A DNA stretch of 13,108 nt from assembly GCA_024404335.1 (NCBI GenBank), contig JAKSQA010000010.1, positions 1 to 13,108 of the forward strand. Direction: 5' to 3'. This stretch comes from Mailhella sp. (GTDB lineage: Bacteria > Desulfobacterota > Desulfovibrionia > Desulfovibrionales > Desulfovibrionaceae). The notes beneath the pieces are model-generated. The model was given only the letters and a program-made list of their open reading frames with translations, was not told the DNA's origin and did not search any database. The translations under genes were made by a program, and so were the position numbers. This document shows positions 6,461 to 13,108 of the stretch, piece by piece; positions within the stretch are counted from its first letter, which is position 1; the number at the start of each line of letters is the position of its first letter.

Positions 6461-7087
6461 ATGTCTCTCCATATCGTCGACCATCCGCTCATCCGTCACA
6501 AGCTCGGCCTGCTCCGCAAGGACGCAACCTCCACCAACGAATTCCGCTCCCTCACCAGGGAAGTCGCCTGCGCACTTGCCTACGAGGCCTCACGCGACCT
6601 TGCGACGGAAAGGAAATCCGTCAAGGGCTGGGCCGGCTCCGTAGAGGTGGACTATCTTTCCGGCAAGGCCGTTACACTCATGCCCCTTCTCCGGGGCGGC
6701 CTCGGCATGCTCGACGGCGTCCTCGACATGATTCCCGGCGCCAAGGTCAGCATGCTCGGCCTCGACCGCGACGAGGAGACCGGGGCCCCCGTCGAATACT
6801 ACAGGCGCCTTGCCAGGCATCTGGAACAGCGCACGGCCTTCATCCTTGACCCCGTCCTAGCCTCGGGGGCGAACCTGAAGGCAGCCGTCAGCGTGCTTCT
6901 TGCCGAAGGCTGCACCGATATCCGCTCCCTGCATCTCATAGCCGCCCCCGAGGGGATAGACGAGATGCAGGCCGCCTATCCCTCCGTACAGATATACACG
7001 GTCTGCGTCGACAAAGGACTTGATGCCCAGGGCTTCGTCATCCCCGGCCTCGGCAACGCATCGGACAGGATATTCGGCACCCGCTGA
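6461..7087 (+). CDS. upp: Uracil phosphoribosyltransferase-like protein, divergent in conserved motifs
   Basis: Starting at ATG 6461 the protein is 208 residues, the same length as E. coli Upp, and it aligns without gaps from HPLIRHKLGLLR to the C-terminal DRIFGTR. The family reaction is uracil plus PRPP to UMP plus pyrophosphate (pyrimidine salvage, cytosol). The start is supported by AGGA (6451-6454) and by the length; an in-frame ATG at 6413 would add 16 residues inside the predicted promoter. Compared with E. coli Upp from memory, several conserved positions differ: Gly79 for Ala in LRAGLG, Asp102 for Tyr, PRPP-loop DPVLASGAN (130-138) for DPMLATGGS, and GLGNASD (196-202) for GLGDAGD. It may be a weak or re-purposed paralogue. 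No uracil permease gene is adjacent. Confidence 0.82.
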   Translation: MSLHIVDHPLIRHKLGLLRKDATSTNEFRSLTREVACALAYEASRDLATERKSVKGWAGSVEVDYLSGKAVTLMPLLRGGLGMLDGVLDMIPGAKVSMLGLDRDEETGAPVEYYRRLARHLEQRTAFILDPVLASGANLKAAVSVLLAEGCTDIRSLHLIAAPEGIDEMQAAYPSVQIYTVCVDKGLDAQGFVIPGLGNASDRIFGTR

Positions 7088-7110
7088 CCCCTCTCCCCCC
7101 GCTCCCTGCA

Positions 7111-7117
7111 AAGGAGG
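7111..7117 (+). promoter_or_regulatory. Ribosome binding site fixing the glycosyltransferase start
   Basis: AAGGAGG lies 4 bases before the ATG at 7122. It decides for that codon over the in-frame upstream ATG at 7020, which lies inside upp, and over the internal ATG at 7158. Confidence 0.8.
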
Positions 7118-7121
7118 CTCC

Positions 7122-8150
7122 ATGACCCGGTATTCCACGCGCATCCGTGACGACCACATGGTCGCCGTACGCTTCAGCTCGCTCGGAGACGTCGTACTGA
7201 CCACAGGCGTCCTGCTCCACAGGCATGCCCTCCGCGGCACAGAGTTCACCGTCGTCACGCGAAGCGCCTTCGCTCCTGTCTTCGAGGGGAATCCCGCGGT
7301 CAGGGAAGTGATCGGACTCACTGATGAGGAGCTTCACGGGCAGGGGCAGGCCATGGCCTTCCGCATGATTGTGGACAAATACCGGAACTCCCCGCTTCTC
7401 GACCTCCACAGGAACCTCCGTTCCGCCATGCTCGCCCGCAGCTGGAAGGACGCCATCATCTGCTACAGGAAGATGGCCTTCGCCCGCCGCGTCTTCCTGA
7501 TGAGCGGCGGCCGCTGGTTCGGAGACGCCCTGCGCAGCCTCAACATCCCGCAGCGGTACGCCGCAGGGCTCTACGGCCCTCAGGAAATCCCCTCCGCAGA
7601 GGAGCTCCGGCCCCGCATCTTCCTATCCGAAGCCGAGAAGTCATCTGCACGGGAACGTCTCGCCCCGCTGCGGAACAAGGGCAGGATCGCGGCCATCCAT
7701 CCCTTTGCCGCGCATGCCGCAAAGACCTGGCCTGCCGAATCGTGGATGCGGCTGGCCGCCGCCCTCGAAGCCCAGGGCATCTCATGCCTATGGCTGGGCA
7801 GAGGCGACGATTTCACGGGAGCCGGGGAACCTGCGAGCCTTATCAACAAGACGGATCTGAGAGAGCTCTCGGCCGTCCTTGCCGAATCCGATATTCTCAT
7901 CACCGGTGATTCCGGCCCCATGCACCTTGCGACCGCCGCAGGCACCCCAGTCCTCGCTCTCTTCGGGCCGACGACCAGGGAATGGGGCTTCTTCCCCTCC
8001 GGCGAGCGCGACCGTGTGCTTGAATGCTCCCTTCCCTGCCGTCCATGCTCCCTCCACGGCTCCGCCCGATGCCCCCGCGGCAACGCCTGTACGGGCGGAA
8101 TCAGCATGGAATCCGTGCTCGGAAACGCGCTCGAGATGCTCGGACTGTGA
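7122..8150 (+). CDS. Glycosyltransferase family 9 protein, ADP-heptose:LPS heptosyltransferase-like
   Basis: This 342-residue protein has the GT9 (GT-B fold) signatures. The N-terminal domain opens with VAVRFSSLGDVVLTTGVL (14-31). The C-terminal domain has AIHPFAAHAAKTWPAESW (191-208) and GDSGPMHLATAAGTPVLALF (262-281), the nucleotide-sugar binding side. It ends with a cysteine cluster at residues 302, 306, 309, 317 and 323 (CRPC, then CPRGNAC), which resembles the tail of heptosyltransferase II-like enzymes. The likely role is adding heptose to the LPS inner core at the cytoplasmic face of the inner membrane. The donor and acceptor cannot be read from sequence. The gene begins 34 bases after upp with no terminator between, suggesting one transcript. 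Its stop is only 3 bases from the comEC stop. Confidence 0.85.
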   Translation: MTRYSTRIRDDHMVAVRFSSLGDVVLTTGVLLHRHALRGTEFTVVTRSAFAPVFEGNPAVREVIGLTDEELHGQGQAMAFRMIVDKYRNSPLLDLHRNLRSAMLARSWKDAIICYRKMAFARRVFLMSGGRWFGDALRSLNIPQRYAAGLYGPQEIPSAEELRPRIFLSEAEKSSARERLAPLRNKGRIAAIHPFAAHAAKTWPAESWMRLAAALEAQGISCLWLGRGDDFTGAGEPASLINKTDLRELSAVLAESDILITGDSGPMHLATAAGTPVLALFGPTTREWGFFPSGERDRVLECSLPCRPCSLHGSARCPRGNACTGGISMESVLGNALEMLGL

Positions 8151-8153
8151 CCC

Positions 8154-10727
8154 CTACCGGGCCGTGGACAGCCTCATCGGCCCGTCCTTCATCCACTCCA
8201 CCGTCACCGCGCCGGCATCGGGCGTCCCCACGATCCGTATCCCCCGGCGCTCCAGCTCATCCCTCACCTTCCGGCTCGGGAAGCCGTAGTGGTTCCACCG
8301 CGCTGCCGAGGCAAGAGCCGTCTCCGGATGCACGGCATCGTACAGAAGCGGCTGCCGGCTTGATGCCGCGCCATGATGGGGCAGCACCAGGACTTCAGCG
8401 CCAAGCTCCTGTCCGGACTGCGCAAGCCTCTTGAGAGCGGACGCCTCCATATCACCGCAGAACAGGGCAAGCCCTCTGCCGCTCCGCACCAGGCGCAGCG
8501 CAAGCGAGGCATCGTTGCCTGACATCCCGGCCGTCCTCGGGTCGTCCATATCAGGTGAGAGCACCTCCAGCGAAAGCTCTTCGGCCAGCCGGTGCGACTC
8601 CCCCTTCCGCCATATCACTTCCGGTATCCCGCGCCTCCTGGCTATGGCGCGGAGCACCGCCCCCTCCCCTTCGGATGCCCGCCCGGCGGAGACCTCAGAC
8701 CAGCAGAGCGCCCCTACCGAAAAATGCTCCAGTATCCAGCGGAGCCCCCGGGCATGGTCAAGGTCCGTATGGCTGACGACCACCGCATCAAGGCGGGGAA
8801 GCCTTCCGTCCGTAAGCACGGGAGCAACGATGCTCCTCCCCGGATCAAAGACCGGGGATGCGCTGCCCCCTCCGTCGATCAGCATCCTTCCGCCGGGATA
8901 GCTGAGCACGAGGGCCTGCCCCATGCCCACGTCAAGCATTTCAAGCCGCACGGTCCCGTTCCGCTCATCGGAAAACGACTTCCACCAAGCAGGAGCCATT
9001 CCCGCCGTCATGCAGAGCATCCCGGCCGCACAGGCCAATCCGATACGCCGTGCACCGCCTTTCCTTCCGCTCTTCCCGAGGATGAGGCGCCCCATCAGAG
9101 CAGCAATCCCGGCAAGGAAGAGCTCACAGCCCGCAAGCGAAAGCCCCGGAGGCCTGAGGAACTGCACGTTCCAGAGCCAGCCTGCGGACCTCACGGAGGA
9201 AAGAAGCCCTATCATGAGATCCGCAGGCCATGCCGCCCACGCCGCAGCCAGTGATGCGGCATCCACGGCTCCCGCGGCCGCAAGACATGCGGAAAGGGCG
9301 CCGAGCGGAAGCACGAGCAGCGACAGCAGGGGCAGCCAGATGACGTTCAGCCAGAAGCTCAGGCTCACCGTGCCGAACCCATCGACCAGGACGGGGAACA
9401 CCGCCGCCTGGGCCGCCGCGGAAACGACAAGCATGTCCGCCGCCCATGCCGCCGCACGGCGTGCGAAGCCGCCGATCCCCTGTATGTTTTCCGGCGCTAT
9501 CCTAGCGTGCATCCATGAGCATACGGGCAGGGAGAGCAGTATCCCTGCGACGGCAAGGACGGAAAGCCTTGCCGAAAGATCGAAGACCGCCGGAGGCCAC
9601 ATGAGGAAAAGGAGCGCAGCTGCCGCAAAGAGCACATCAAGCGGCTGGAAGCTCCTGCGGCCTGCGATGAACACGAAGGCGACGGCCAGCATGGCTGCCG
9701 CTCTGAACAGGGAAAAGGGCGTCCCTCCGACATACAGATACAGCATTGCGAGGGGCATGCCGGCGGCCAGGGCCATCAGGCGGAAGGGCACCGCAAGCAG
9801 AAGCGCAGGGAAAAGCATCACGGCTGCCCGCGCCGCGAGGACCCCGGCCGCCGCCGCAAGGGCGAGATGCTGGCCCGAAAGCGCAAGGGAATGCACAAGG
9901 CCCGCCTCCGTGAACAGATCGGAGACCCGGGGATCCATGGCGCCCCTGTCGCCGAATATGAGCGCAGGCAGAAGCCCGCCTCCCCGTGACGGCCGCACGC
10001 CGTCCCCTGTTCCGGCTGCGGCAGCCGACCTGAGCGCACGGCGGGCCGAATCCCTCATGGCTGCGGCCCGCGTGACCCCCTTCCCATCATACGCCAGCAG
10101 CATCGGCTTTCCGCCGCGCTTCCTGATGCGGAGGATGTGCGAGACCCCGCGCACACGCCAGTAGTCCTCCGATCCCGAAAGCCCCGGGTTGCTGAATCCG
10201 CCTACGGGGAAGCTCCTCGCACGGACGATGACTGTCCCTCCCTCGACAGTCCCGCATGACTCGGCATCCGCCGCATCCGCCGAAAGCGCGGCCGCTCCGG
10301 CAAGCCTGAATCCGTCCTTCCCTCCGGCGAGCCGGGCAAGCCCCGCACGGAGTGCCCGAGGAGAAGAGGAGGAAACGGTCCAGGAAGATGCCGGCCCCCC
10401 GGAAACACCGCTCAGGATCAGCCTGACCCGACCTCCGGGAAGGTACGACACCGAATCTATCCGCCCGCCGACGACGACGTCGGCCATGGGATCGGGCGAA
10501 GATCCGGTCACTTCCTCAGGCCGGGGCAGTGCGGCATGCTCCATCGCCGCTCCGAATACGAAGAACAGGAGAAGGACGGCCGTACGCCGCAGCGTGCCGA
10601 TTCCCAGAAGCAGCACAAGGGCCGCGAATGCGAGCACGGAGAGCGCCGTGTCGGAGACGGCGCATGCGCCTGCCAGCATCGCAAGCACGCATGCCTGGCG
10701 GAAAGTCGGAACGAAAGGCCTGTCCAT
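8154..10727 (-). CDS. comEC: ComEC/Rec2-family DNA uptake channel with C-terminal metallo-beta-lactamase domain
   Basis: This 857-residue polytopic membrane protein has the standard ComEC order. N-terminal transmembrane helices and a DUF4131-like soluble region span about 1-220. The Competence core with several helices covers about 250-545, containing GLVHSLALSGQHLAL (276-290) and SLFRAAAM (339-346). A metallo-beta-lactamase-like domain covers about 594-857. In the last domain LDVGMGQA, LIDGG, the HTDLDH metal motif (653-658), CGD (757-759) and LPHHG (782-786) are all present, so the hydrolase looks intact. The family protein forms the inner-membrane channel for single-stranded DNA in natural transformation. 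No SD is visible before the ATG, and no better start exists downstream. It lies 45 bases after murA. Confidence 0.9.
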   Translation of the reverse strand: MDRPFVPTFRQACVLAMLAGACAVSDTALSVLAFAALVLLLGIGTLRRTAVLLLFFVFGAAMEHAALPRPEEVTGSSPDPMADVVVGGRIDSVSYLPGGRVRLILSGVSGGPASSWTVSSSSPRALRAGLARLAGGKDGFRLAGAAALSADAADAESCGTVEGGTVIVRARSFPVGGFSNPGLSGSEDYWRVRGVSHILRIRKRGGKPMLLAYDGKGVTRAAAMRDSARRALRSAAAAGTGDGVRPSRGGGLLPALIFGDRGAMDPRVSDLFTEAGLVHSLALSGQHLALAAAAGVLAARAAVMLFPALLLAVPFRLMALAAGMPLAMLYLYVGGTPFSLFRAAAMLAVAFVFIAGRRSFQPLDVLFAAAALLFLMWPPAVFDLSARLSVLAVAGILLSLPVCSWMHARIAPENIQGIGGFARRAAAWAADMLVVSAAAQAAVFPVLVDGFGTVSLSFWLNVIWLPLLSLLVLPLGALSACLAAAGAVDAASLAAAWAAWPADLMIGLLSSVRSAGWLWNVQFLRPPGLSLAGCELFLAGIAALMGRLILGKSGRKGGARRIGLACAAGMLCMTAGMAPAWWKSFSDERNGTVRLEMLDVGMGQALVLSYPGGRMLIDGGGSASPVFDPGRSIVAPVLTDGRLPRLDAVVVSHTDLDHARGLRWILEHFSVGALCWSEVSAGRASEGEGAVLRAIARRRGIPEVIWRKGESHRLAEELSLEVLSPDMDDPRTAGMSGNDASLALRLVRSGRGLALFCGDMEASALKRLAQSGQELGAEVLVLPHHGAASSRQPLLYDAVHPETALASAARWNHYGFPSRKVRDELERRGIRIVGTPDAGAVTVEWMKDGPMRLSTAR

Positions 10728-10737
10728 AGGTACGGAA

Positions 10738-10761
10738 AGGGCCCGCCTGGATGCGGGCCCT
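10738..10761 (-). terminator. Hairpin between murA and comEC (terminator or attenuator)
   Basis: AGGGCCCGC (10738-10746) and GCGGGCCCT (10753-10761) form a perfect 9-bp stem with a 6-base loop. On the minus strand only a short TTT run (sharing the last stem base) follows, so termination is probably partial. It starts 11 bases after the murA stop and ends 10 bases before the comEC ATG. Confidence 0.6.
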
Positions 10762-10772
10762 GAAGCATGCTG

Positions 10773-12035
10773 CTAGTCCTCGTCCTTCACACGCCGGATC
10801 ACGGCTCCGACGCCGGACAGCTTCTCCACTATCCTCTCATAGCCGCGGTCGACATGGTAGATGCGCTGCACCCTGGTCTCGCCCTCGGCGGCGAGGCCCG
10901 CAAGGATCATCGCAGCGCCCGCACGGAGGTCGGAAGCCATGACAGGGGCACCGGCCAGCTTCGTTCCTCCGCGCACCATGGCGGAAGCTCCGGAGACATG
11001 GATGTCGGCCCCCATGCGCACCAGCTCCTGGACGTGCATGAACCTGTTCTCGAAGATGTTCTCCGAGATGAGGCCCGAGCCCTCCGCACAGCAGAGCAGC
11101 ACCATGAAGGGAGCCTGCATGTCCGTTGGGAAACCGGGATGGGGACGGGTGCTGATATCGACGCAGCGGAGCCCGGCTGATCCGACCCTGGCCCTGACGC
11201 CGTCGGGGAGGACATCGAGCTCCATGCCTGCCTCGCGCAGCTTGTCCAGCACGGCCGACATATCCTCCGCCGGGCATCCCTTCACGAAGAGGTCGCCCCC
11301 CGTGACGCCCGCAGCCACAAGCCATGTGCCCGCCTCGATACGGTCGGCCATGATCGGATATGTGGTGCCGTGGAGCTTCTTCACGCCCTGAACCCTGATC
11401 TTGGTCGTGCCCTCGCCTTCGATGCATGCGCCGCAGCTGTTGAGGAAGCGTGCCAGGTCGACGATCTCAGGCTCCCTGGCGACATTCTCCATGACCGTCT
11501 CGCCCTCGGCGAGGCATGCCGCCATAAGGACGTTCTCCGTTCCGCCGACGGTAGGGAAATCGAAGCGTATGTTCGCCCCGTGCAGCCCATCTGGACAGCG
11601 TCCGTGGATATATCCGTGCTCCAGGTCGAAAACCGCGCCCATCTTCTCCATGGCGCGGAGATGGAGGTCGACAGGGCGGGCTCCGATGGCGCACCCTCCG
11701 GGCAGGGAGACCTTCGCCTCGCCCATCCGCGCAAGAAGCGGGCCGAGGCAGAGCACCGAGGCGCGCATGGTCCTCACGAGCTCGTATGGGGCCTCAATGC
11801 CCATCTCGCCGTTCTCGACCACGACCCTGCCGTCTTCAAAGCGGGTCCTGCGGCCGAGTAGGTCAAGCAGTGAGGCCGTCGTGCGTATGTCCCGAAGATC
11901 AGGAACATTCGTGTACTCCACATCGCCGTCGACGGCTATCGAGGCCATGAGTATGGGCAGGGCCGCATTCTTGGATCCGCTTACGGAAATGGTCCCGCAG
12001 AGAGGCCGGCCGCCTTCTATGATAAAACTGTCCAA
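10773..12035 (-). CDS. murA: UDP-N-acetylglucosamine 1-carboxyvinyltransferase (MurA)
   Basis: MurA transfers enolpyruvate from PEP to UDP-GlcNAc, the first committed step of peptidoglycan synthesis, in the cytosol. I place the start at the TTG at 12035, preceded at 5 bases by GGAGG, giving 420 residues beginning [12 protein letters not shown]. Numbering then matches E. coli MurA exactly: Lys22 in SGSKNAA, the active-site Cys115 in [15 protein letters not shown], and Asp305 in GFPTDMQAP. An in-frame TTG at 12053 would add six residues but has no good SD. Cys115 is the fosfomycin target and is retained, so intrinsic resistance by the Asp variant is not predicted. comEC follows downstream on the same strand; tRNA-His is divergent. 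Confidence 0.95.
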   Translation of the reverse strand: MDSFIIEGGRPLCGTISVSGSKNAALPILMASIAVDGDVEYTNVPDLRDIRTTASLLDLLGRRTRFEDGRVVVENGEMGIEAPYELVRTMRASVLCLGPLLARMGEAKVSLPGGCAIGARPVDLHLRAMEKMGAVFDLEHGYIHGRCPDGLHGANIRFDFPTVGGTENVLMAACLAEGETVMENVAREPEIVDLARFLNSCGACIEGEGTTKIRVQGVKKLHGTTYPIMADRIEAGTWLVAAGVTGGDLFVKGCPAEDMSAVLDKLREAGMELDVLPDGVRARVGSAGLRCVDISTRPHPGFPTDMQAPFMVLLCCAEGSGLISENIFENRFMHVQELVRMGADIHVSGASAMVRGGTKLAGAPVMASDLRAGAAMILAGLAAEGETRVQRIYHVDRGYERIVEKLSGVGAVIRRVKDED

Positions 12036-12040
12036 TTTAT

Positions 12041-12045
12041 CCTCC
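12041..12045 (-). promoter_or_regulatory. Shine-Dalgarno site deciding the murA TTG start
   Basis: The minus-strand GGAGG here lies 5 bases before the TTG at 12035. It would fall inside the coding region if the TTG at 12053 were used. Confidence 0.75.
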
Positions 12046-12047
12046 AG

Positions 12048-12066
12048 GGTCAAAAAAGACTTGACC
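12048..12066. repeat. Inverted repeat in the murA/tRNA-His divergent region
   Basis: GGTCAA (12048-12053) and TTGACC (12061-12066) are perfect 6-bp inverted repeats with a 7-base spacer. The right arm is also the predicted -35 of the tRNA-His promoter, and the whole element lies just upstream of the murA SD. It may be an operator, a small hairpin in the murA leader, or coincidence. Confidence 0.35.
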
Positions 12067-12089
12067 TGTCATCGAAATTAGCCTAGTAA
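12061..12089 (+). promoter_or_regulatory. Predicted promoter of the tRNA-His gene
   Basis: TTGACC (12061-12066) is followed after 17 bases by TAGTAA (12084-12089). The -35 is strong and the -10 is weak. Transcription would start around 12095, a few bases before the mature 5' end. Confidence 0.5.
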
Positions 12090-12101
12090 CAACAACTGCA
12101 C

Positions 12102-12178
12102 GGCGAATGTAGCTCAGTTGGCAGAGTACCTGGTTGTGGCCCAGGGTGTCGCAGGTTCAAACCCTGTCATTCGCCCCA
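12102..12178 (+). tRNA. tRNA-His (anticodon GTG)
   Basis: A full cloverleaf can be drawn. With the extra G(-1) at 12102 characteristic of tRNA-His, the acceptor GCGAATG pairs with CATTCGC and G(-1) faces C73. The D arm is in TAGCTCAGTTGGCAGAG. The anticodon stem CCTGG/CCAGG encloses TTGTGGC, with anticodon GTG. The T arm CAGGTTCAAACCCTG is complete, and the 3' CCA is encoded (12176-12178). It is a single tRNA with its own promoter and terminator, divergent from murA. No duplicated 3' end that would suggest an integration site was seen. Confidence 0.96.
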
Positions 12179-12184
12179 TATTTC

Positions 12185-12214
12185 AGCCCCGTTCCGACGG
12201 GGCTTTTCTTTTTT
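12185..12214 (+). terminator. Intrinsic terminator of tRNA-His
   Basis: AGCCCCGT (12185-12192) pairs with ACGGGGCT (12197-12204) around the tetraloop TCCG. TTTTCTTTTTT follows. It starts 6 bases after the CCA end. Confidence 0.93.
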
Positions 12215-12242
12215 CCCAATCCGACGGATCCGCAGAAGGGAC

Positions 12243-13037
12243 TCATGCGAGCTCCAGCGCCAGCCCGACCGGGCAGTGGTCGGATCCGAACACGTCCTTC
12301 TCTATCCATGCGTCGCGGATGCACGGCCCCAGCTCCTCCGAAACGAAGAAGTAGTCCAGCCTCCACCCCACATTGCGCTCACGGGCCCTGGTCTTGTACG
12401 ACCACCAGCTGTAGGCGCCCGGCTCATCGCCGTGCACATGGCGGAAGGTGTCGATATAGCCGGCTTCCGTGAACCGGTCCATCCATTCCCTTTCCACAGG
12501 CAGGAACCCCGTGTTCCACACGTTGTCCGCCGGGCGCGCGAGGTCGATCTCGCGGTGGGCGATGTTGAAGTCGCCGCACACCACGATCGGCTTCTCCCTG
12601 CGCAGGTCCTCGGCATAGTCGAGGAATGCGTCGAAAAAGCCCATCTTGTAGGGAACACGCCTGAAGACACCCTTGGAGACCTCCTCACCGCCGTTCGGAA
12701 AATAGACGGTGAAGAAGTGGAGCTCGGGGAACTCAAGATGGATGAGCCGCCCCTCGCCCTGATAGTCGGGATCGGGAAGCTCCAGCCCGGCACGCAGCGG
12801 CAGTCGCCTGCTGAAGGCGGCCACTCCGGAATATCCCTTCTTCACGGTCGACGCGGCCCACCAGGCATGCCAGCCCTCGGGTTCGCGGTCTCCGGCATCT
12901 ATCTGCTCGGGCGAGGCCTTCGTCTCCTGGATGCCCACGACATCGGCATCGGTGGCTGCGAACCAGTTCCAATCACCCTTCCGGCTGACGGCTCGGAATC
13001 CGTTGACGTTCCACGATGCGAAGCGCATCAGCGACAT
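12243..13037 (-). CDS. xth: Exodeoxyribonuclease III-family AP endonuclease/3'-5' exonuclease
   Basis: This 264-residue protein has the complete EEP-fold DNA repair signature: RFASWNVNGFRA (5-16), IQETKA with Glu38 (36-41), VYFPNG (111-116), CGDFNIAHREIDL (154-166), NVGWRLDYFFVS (222-233) and the C-terminal GSDHCPVGL (251-259). These supply the metal-binding Glu and the catalytic Asp and His. The family cleaves DNA 5' to abasic sites and trims 3' ends in base excision repair, in the cytosol. The ATG at 13037 is preceded by AAGGAG with 6 bases spacing, which favours it over the ATG at 13028. No clear terminator is seen beyond the stop; the tRNA terminator stem lies there but lacks a U-run in this direction. 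Confidence 0.93.
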   Translation of the reverse strand: MSLMRFASWNVNGFRAVSRKGDWNWFAATDADVVGIQETKASPEQIDAGDREPEGWHAWWAASTVKKGYSGVAAFSRRLPLRAGLELPDPDYQGEGRLIHLEFPELHFFTVYFPNGGEEVSKGVFRRVPYKMGFFDAFLDYAEDLRREKPIVVCGDFNIAHREIDLARPADNVWNTGFLPVEREWMDRFTEAGYIDTFRHVHGDEPGAYSWWSYKTRARERNVGWRLDYFFVSEELGPCIRDAWIEKDVFGSDHCPVGLALELA

Positions 13038-13108
13038 GGCACACTCCTTCCATCTGCGCGAGCCGCCCCTCAGGCAGCCGGCCAGCGTCGCGAGCGCCGC
13101 GCGGTTCG
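13038..13108. other. Window edge upstream of xth, no gene assigned
   Basis: These 71 bases contain the xth SD. On the minus strand a short frame from the edge ends at TGA (13070-13072) with a basic tail RRSRRWPAA. It could be the end of an upstream gene, but the stretch is too short to judge. Confidence 0.3.

Noticed and set aside
8923..10164. A 413-codon plus-strand frame opposite comEC
   Set aside because: Low-complexity A/R/S/P-rich protein with no motif. comEC on the other strand has complete domains and catalytic residues.
10725..10775. Possible MurA-ComEC fusion by read-through of the murA TAG
   Set aside because: The two frames happen to be in phase with no other stop in the 15 codons between, but that arises by chance often. 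Both proteins are complete by themselves, and nothing suggests stop-codon recoding.
12102..12242. tRNA-His as an integration site for a mobile element
   Set aside because: No integrase, no repeat of the tRNA 3' end, and ordinary housekeeping genes on both sides.
1..13108. Search for CRISPR arrays, insertion sequences, toxin-antitoxin pairs or defence genes
   Set aside because: No tandem direct-repeat array, transposase-like frame, terminal inverted repeats or recognisable defence protein was found. All substantial coding space is explained by the listed genes.

Overview
This 13.1 kb window is GC-rich, with a strong G/C bias at third codon positions. It reads as chromosome of a Gram-negative dissimilatory sulfate- or sulfite-reducing bacterium, most likely a Desulfovibrio-like member of the Desulfobacterota (Desulfovibrionaceae). 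The main evidence is a complete dsrMKJOP operon, which encodes the membrane complex linking the quinone pool and periplasm to cytoplasmic sulfite reduction. The genus is an inference from gene content and protein style; no 16S or ribosomal protein gene is present.

Left part, plus strand. The 3' part of a thioredoxin-fold (DsbC/DsbG-like) gene enters at the left edge and ends at 614. A 152-base intergenic region follows. It holds a 7-bp inverted repeat, a plausible sigma70 promoter and a terminator-like hairpin located in what would be the 5' leader. Next is a tightly packed operon at 767-6326: a small RsbR-N-terminal-like (RsbRD_N) protein, then dsrM, dsrK, dsrJ, dsrO and dsrP. Gene junctions are between a 4-base overlap and 12 bases, and a strong intrinsic terminator follows dsrP.

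Middle part, plus strand. A new promoter precedes a uracil phosphoribosyltransferase-like gene (upp) of canonical length but with several substitutions in normally conserved motifs. A family 9 glycosyltransferase (heptosyltransferase-like, for LPS core) follows 34 bases later and is probably co-transcribed.

Right part. comEC (DNA uptake channel) and murA (first committed step of peptidoglycan synthesis) lie on the minus strand, transcribed murA to comEC with a hairpin between them. comEC is convergent with the glycosyltransferase gene, with only 3 bases between the stop codons. murA is divergent from a complete tRNA-His(GTG) gene that has its own promoter and intrinsic terminator. An exodeoxyribonuclease III-family gene (xth) on the minus strand closes the window.

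Functionally, the window combines one energy-metabolism operon with unlinked housekeeping and envelope genes. I see no transposase, integrase, phage, CRISPR or toxin-antitoxin signature. The items most worth a second look are the sensor-domain-like gene fused into the dsr operon, the hairpin in the dsr leader, and the divergent upp paralogue paired with a glycosyltransferase.
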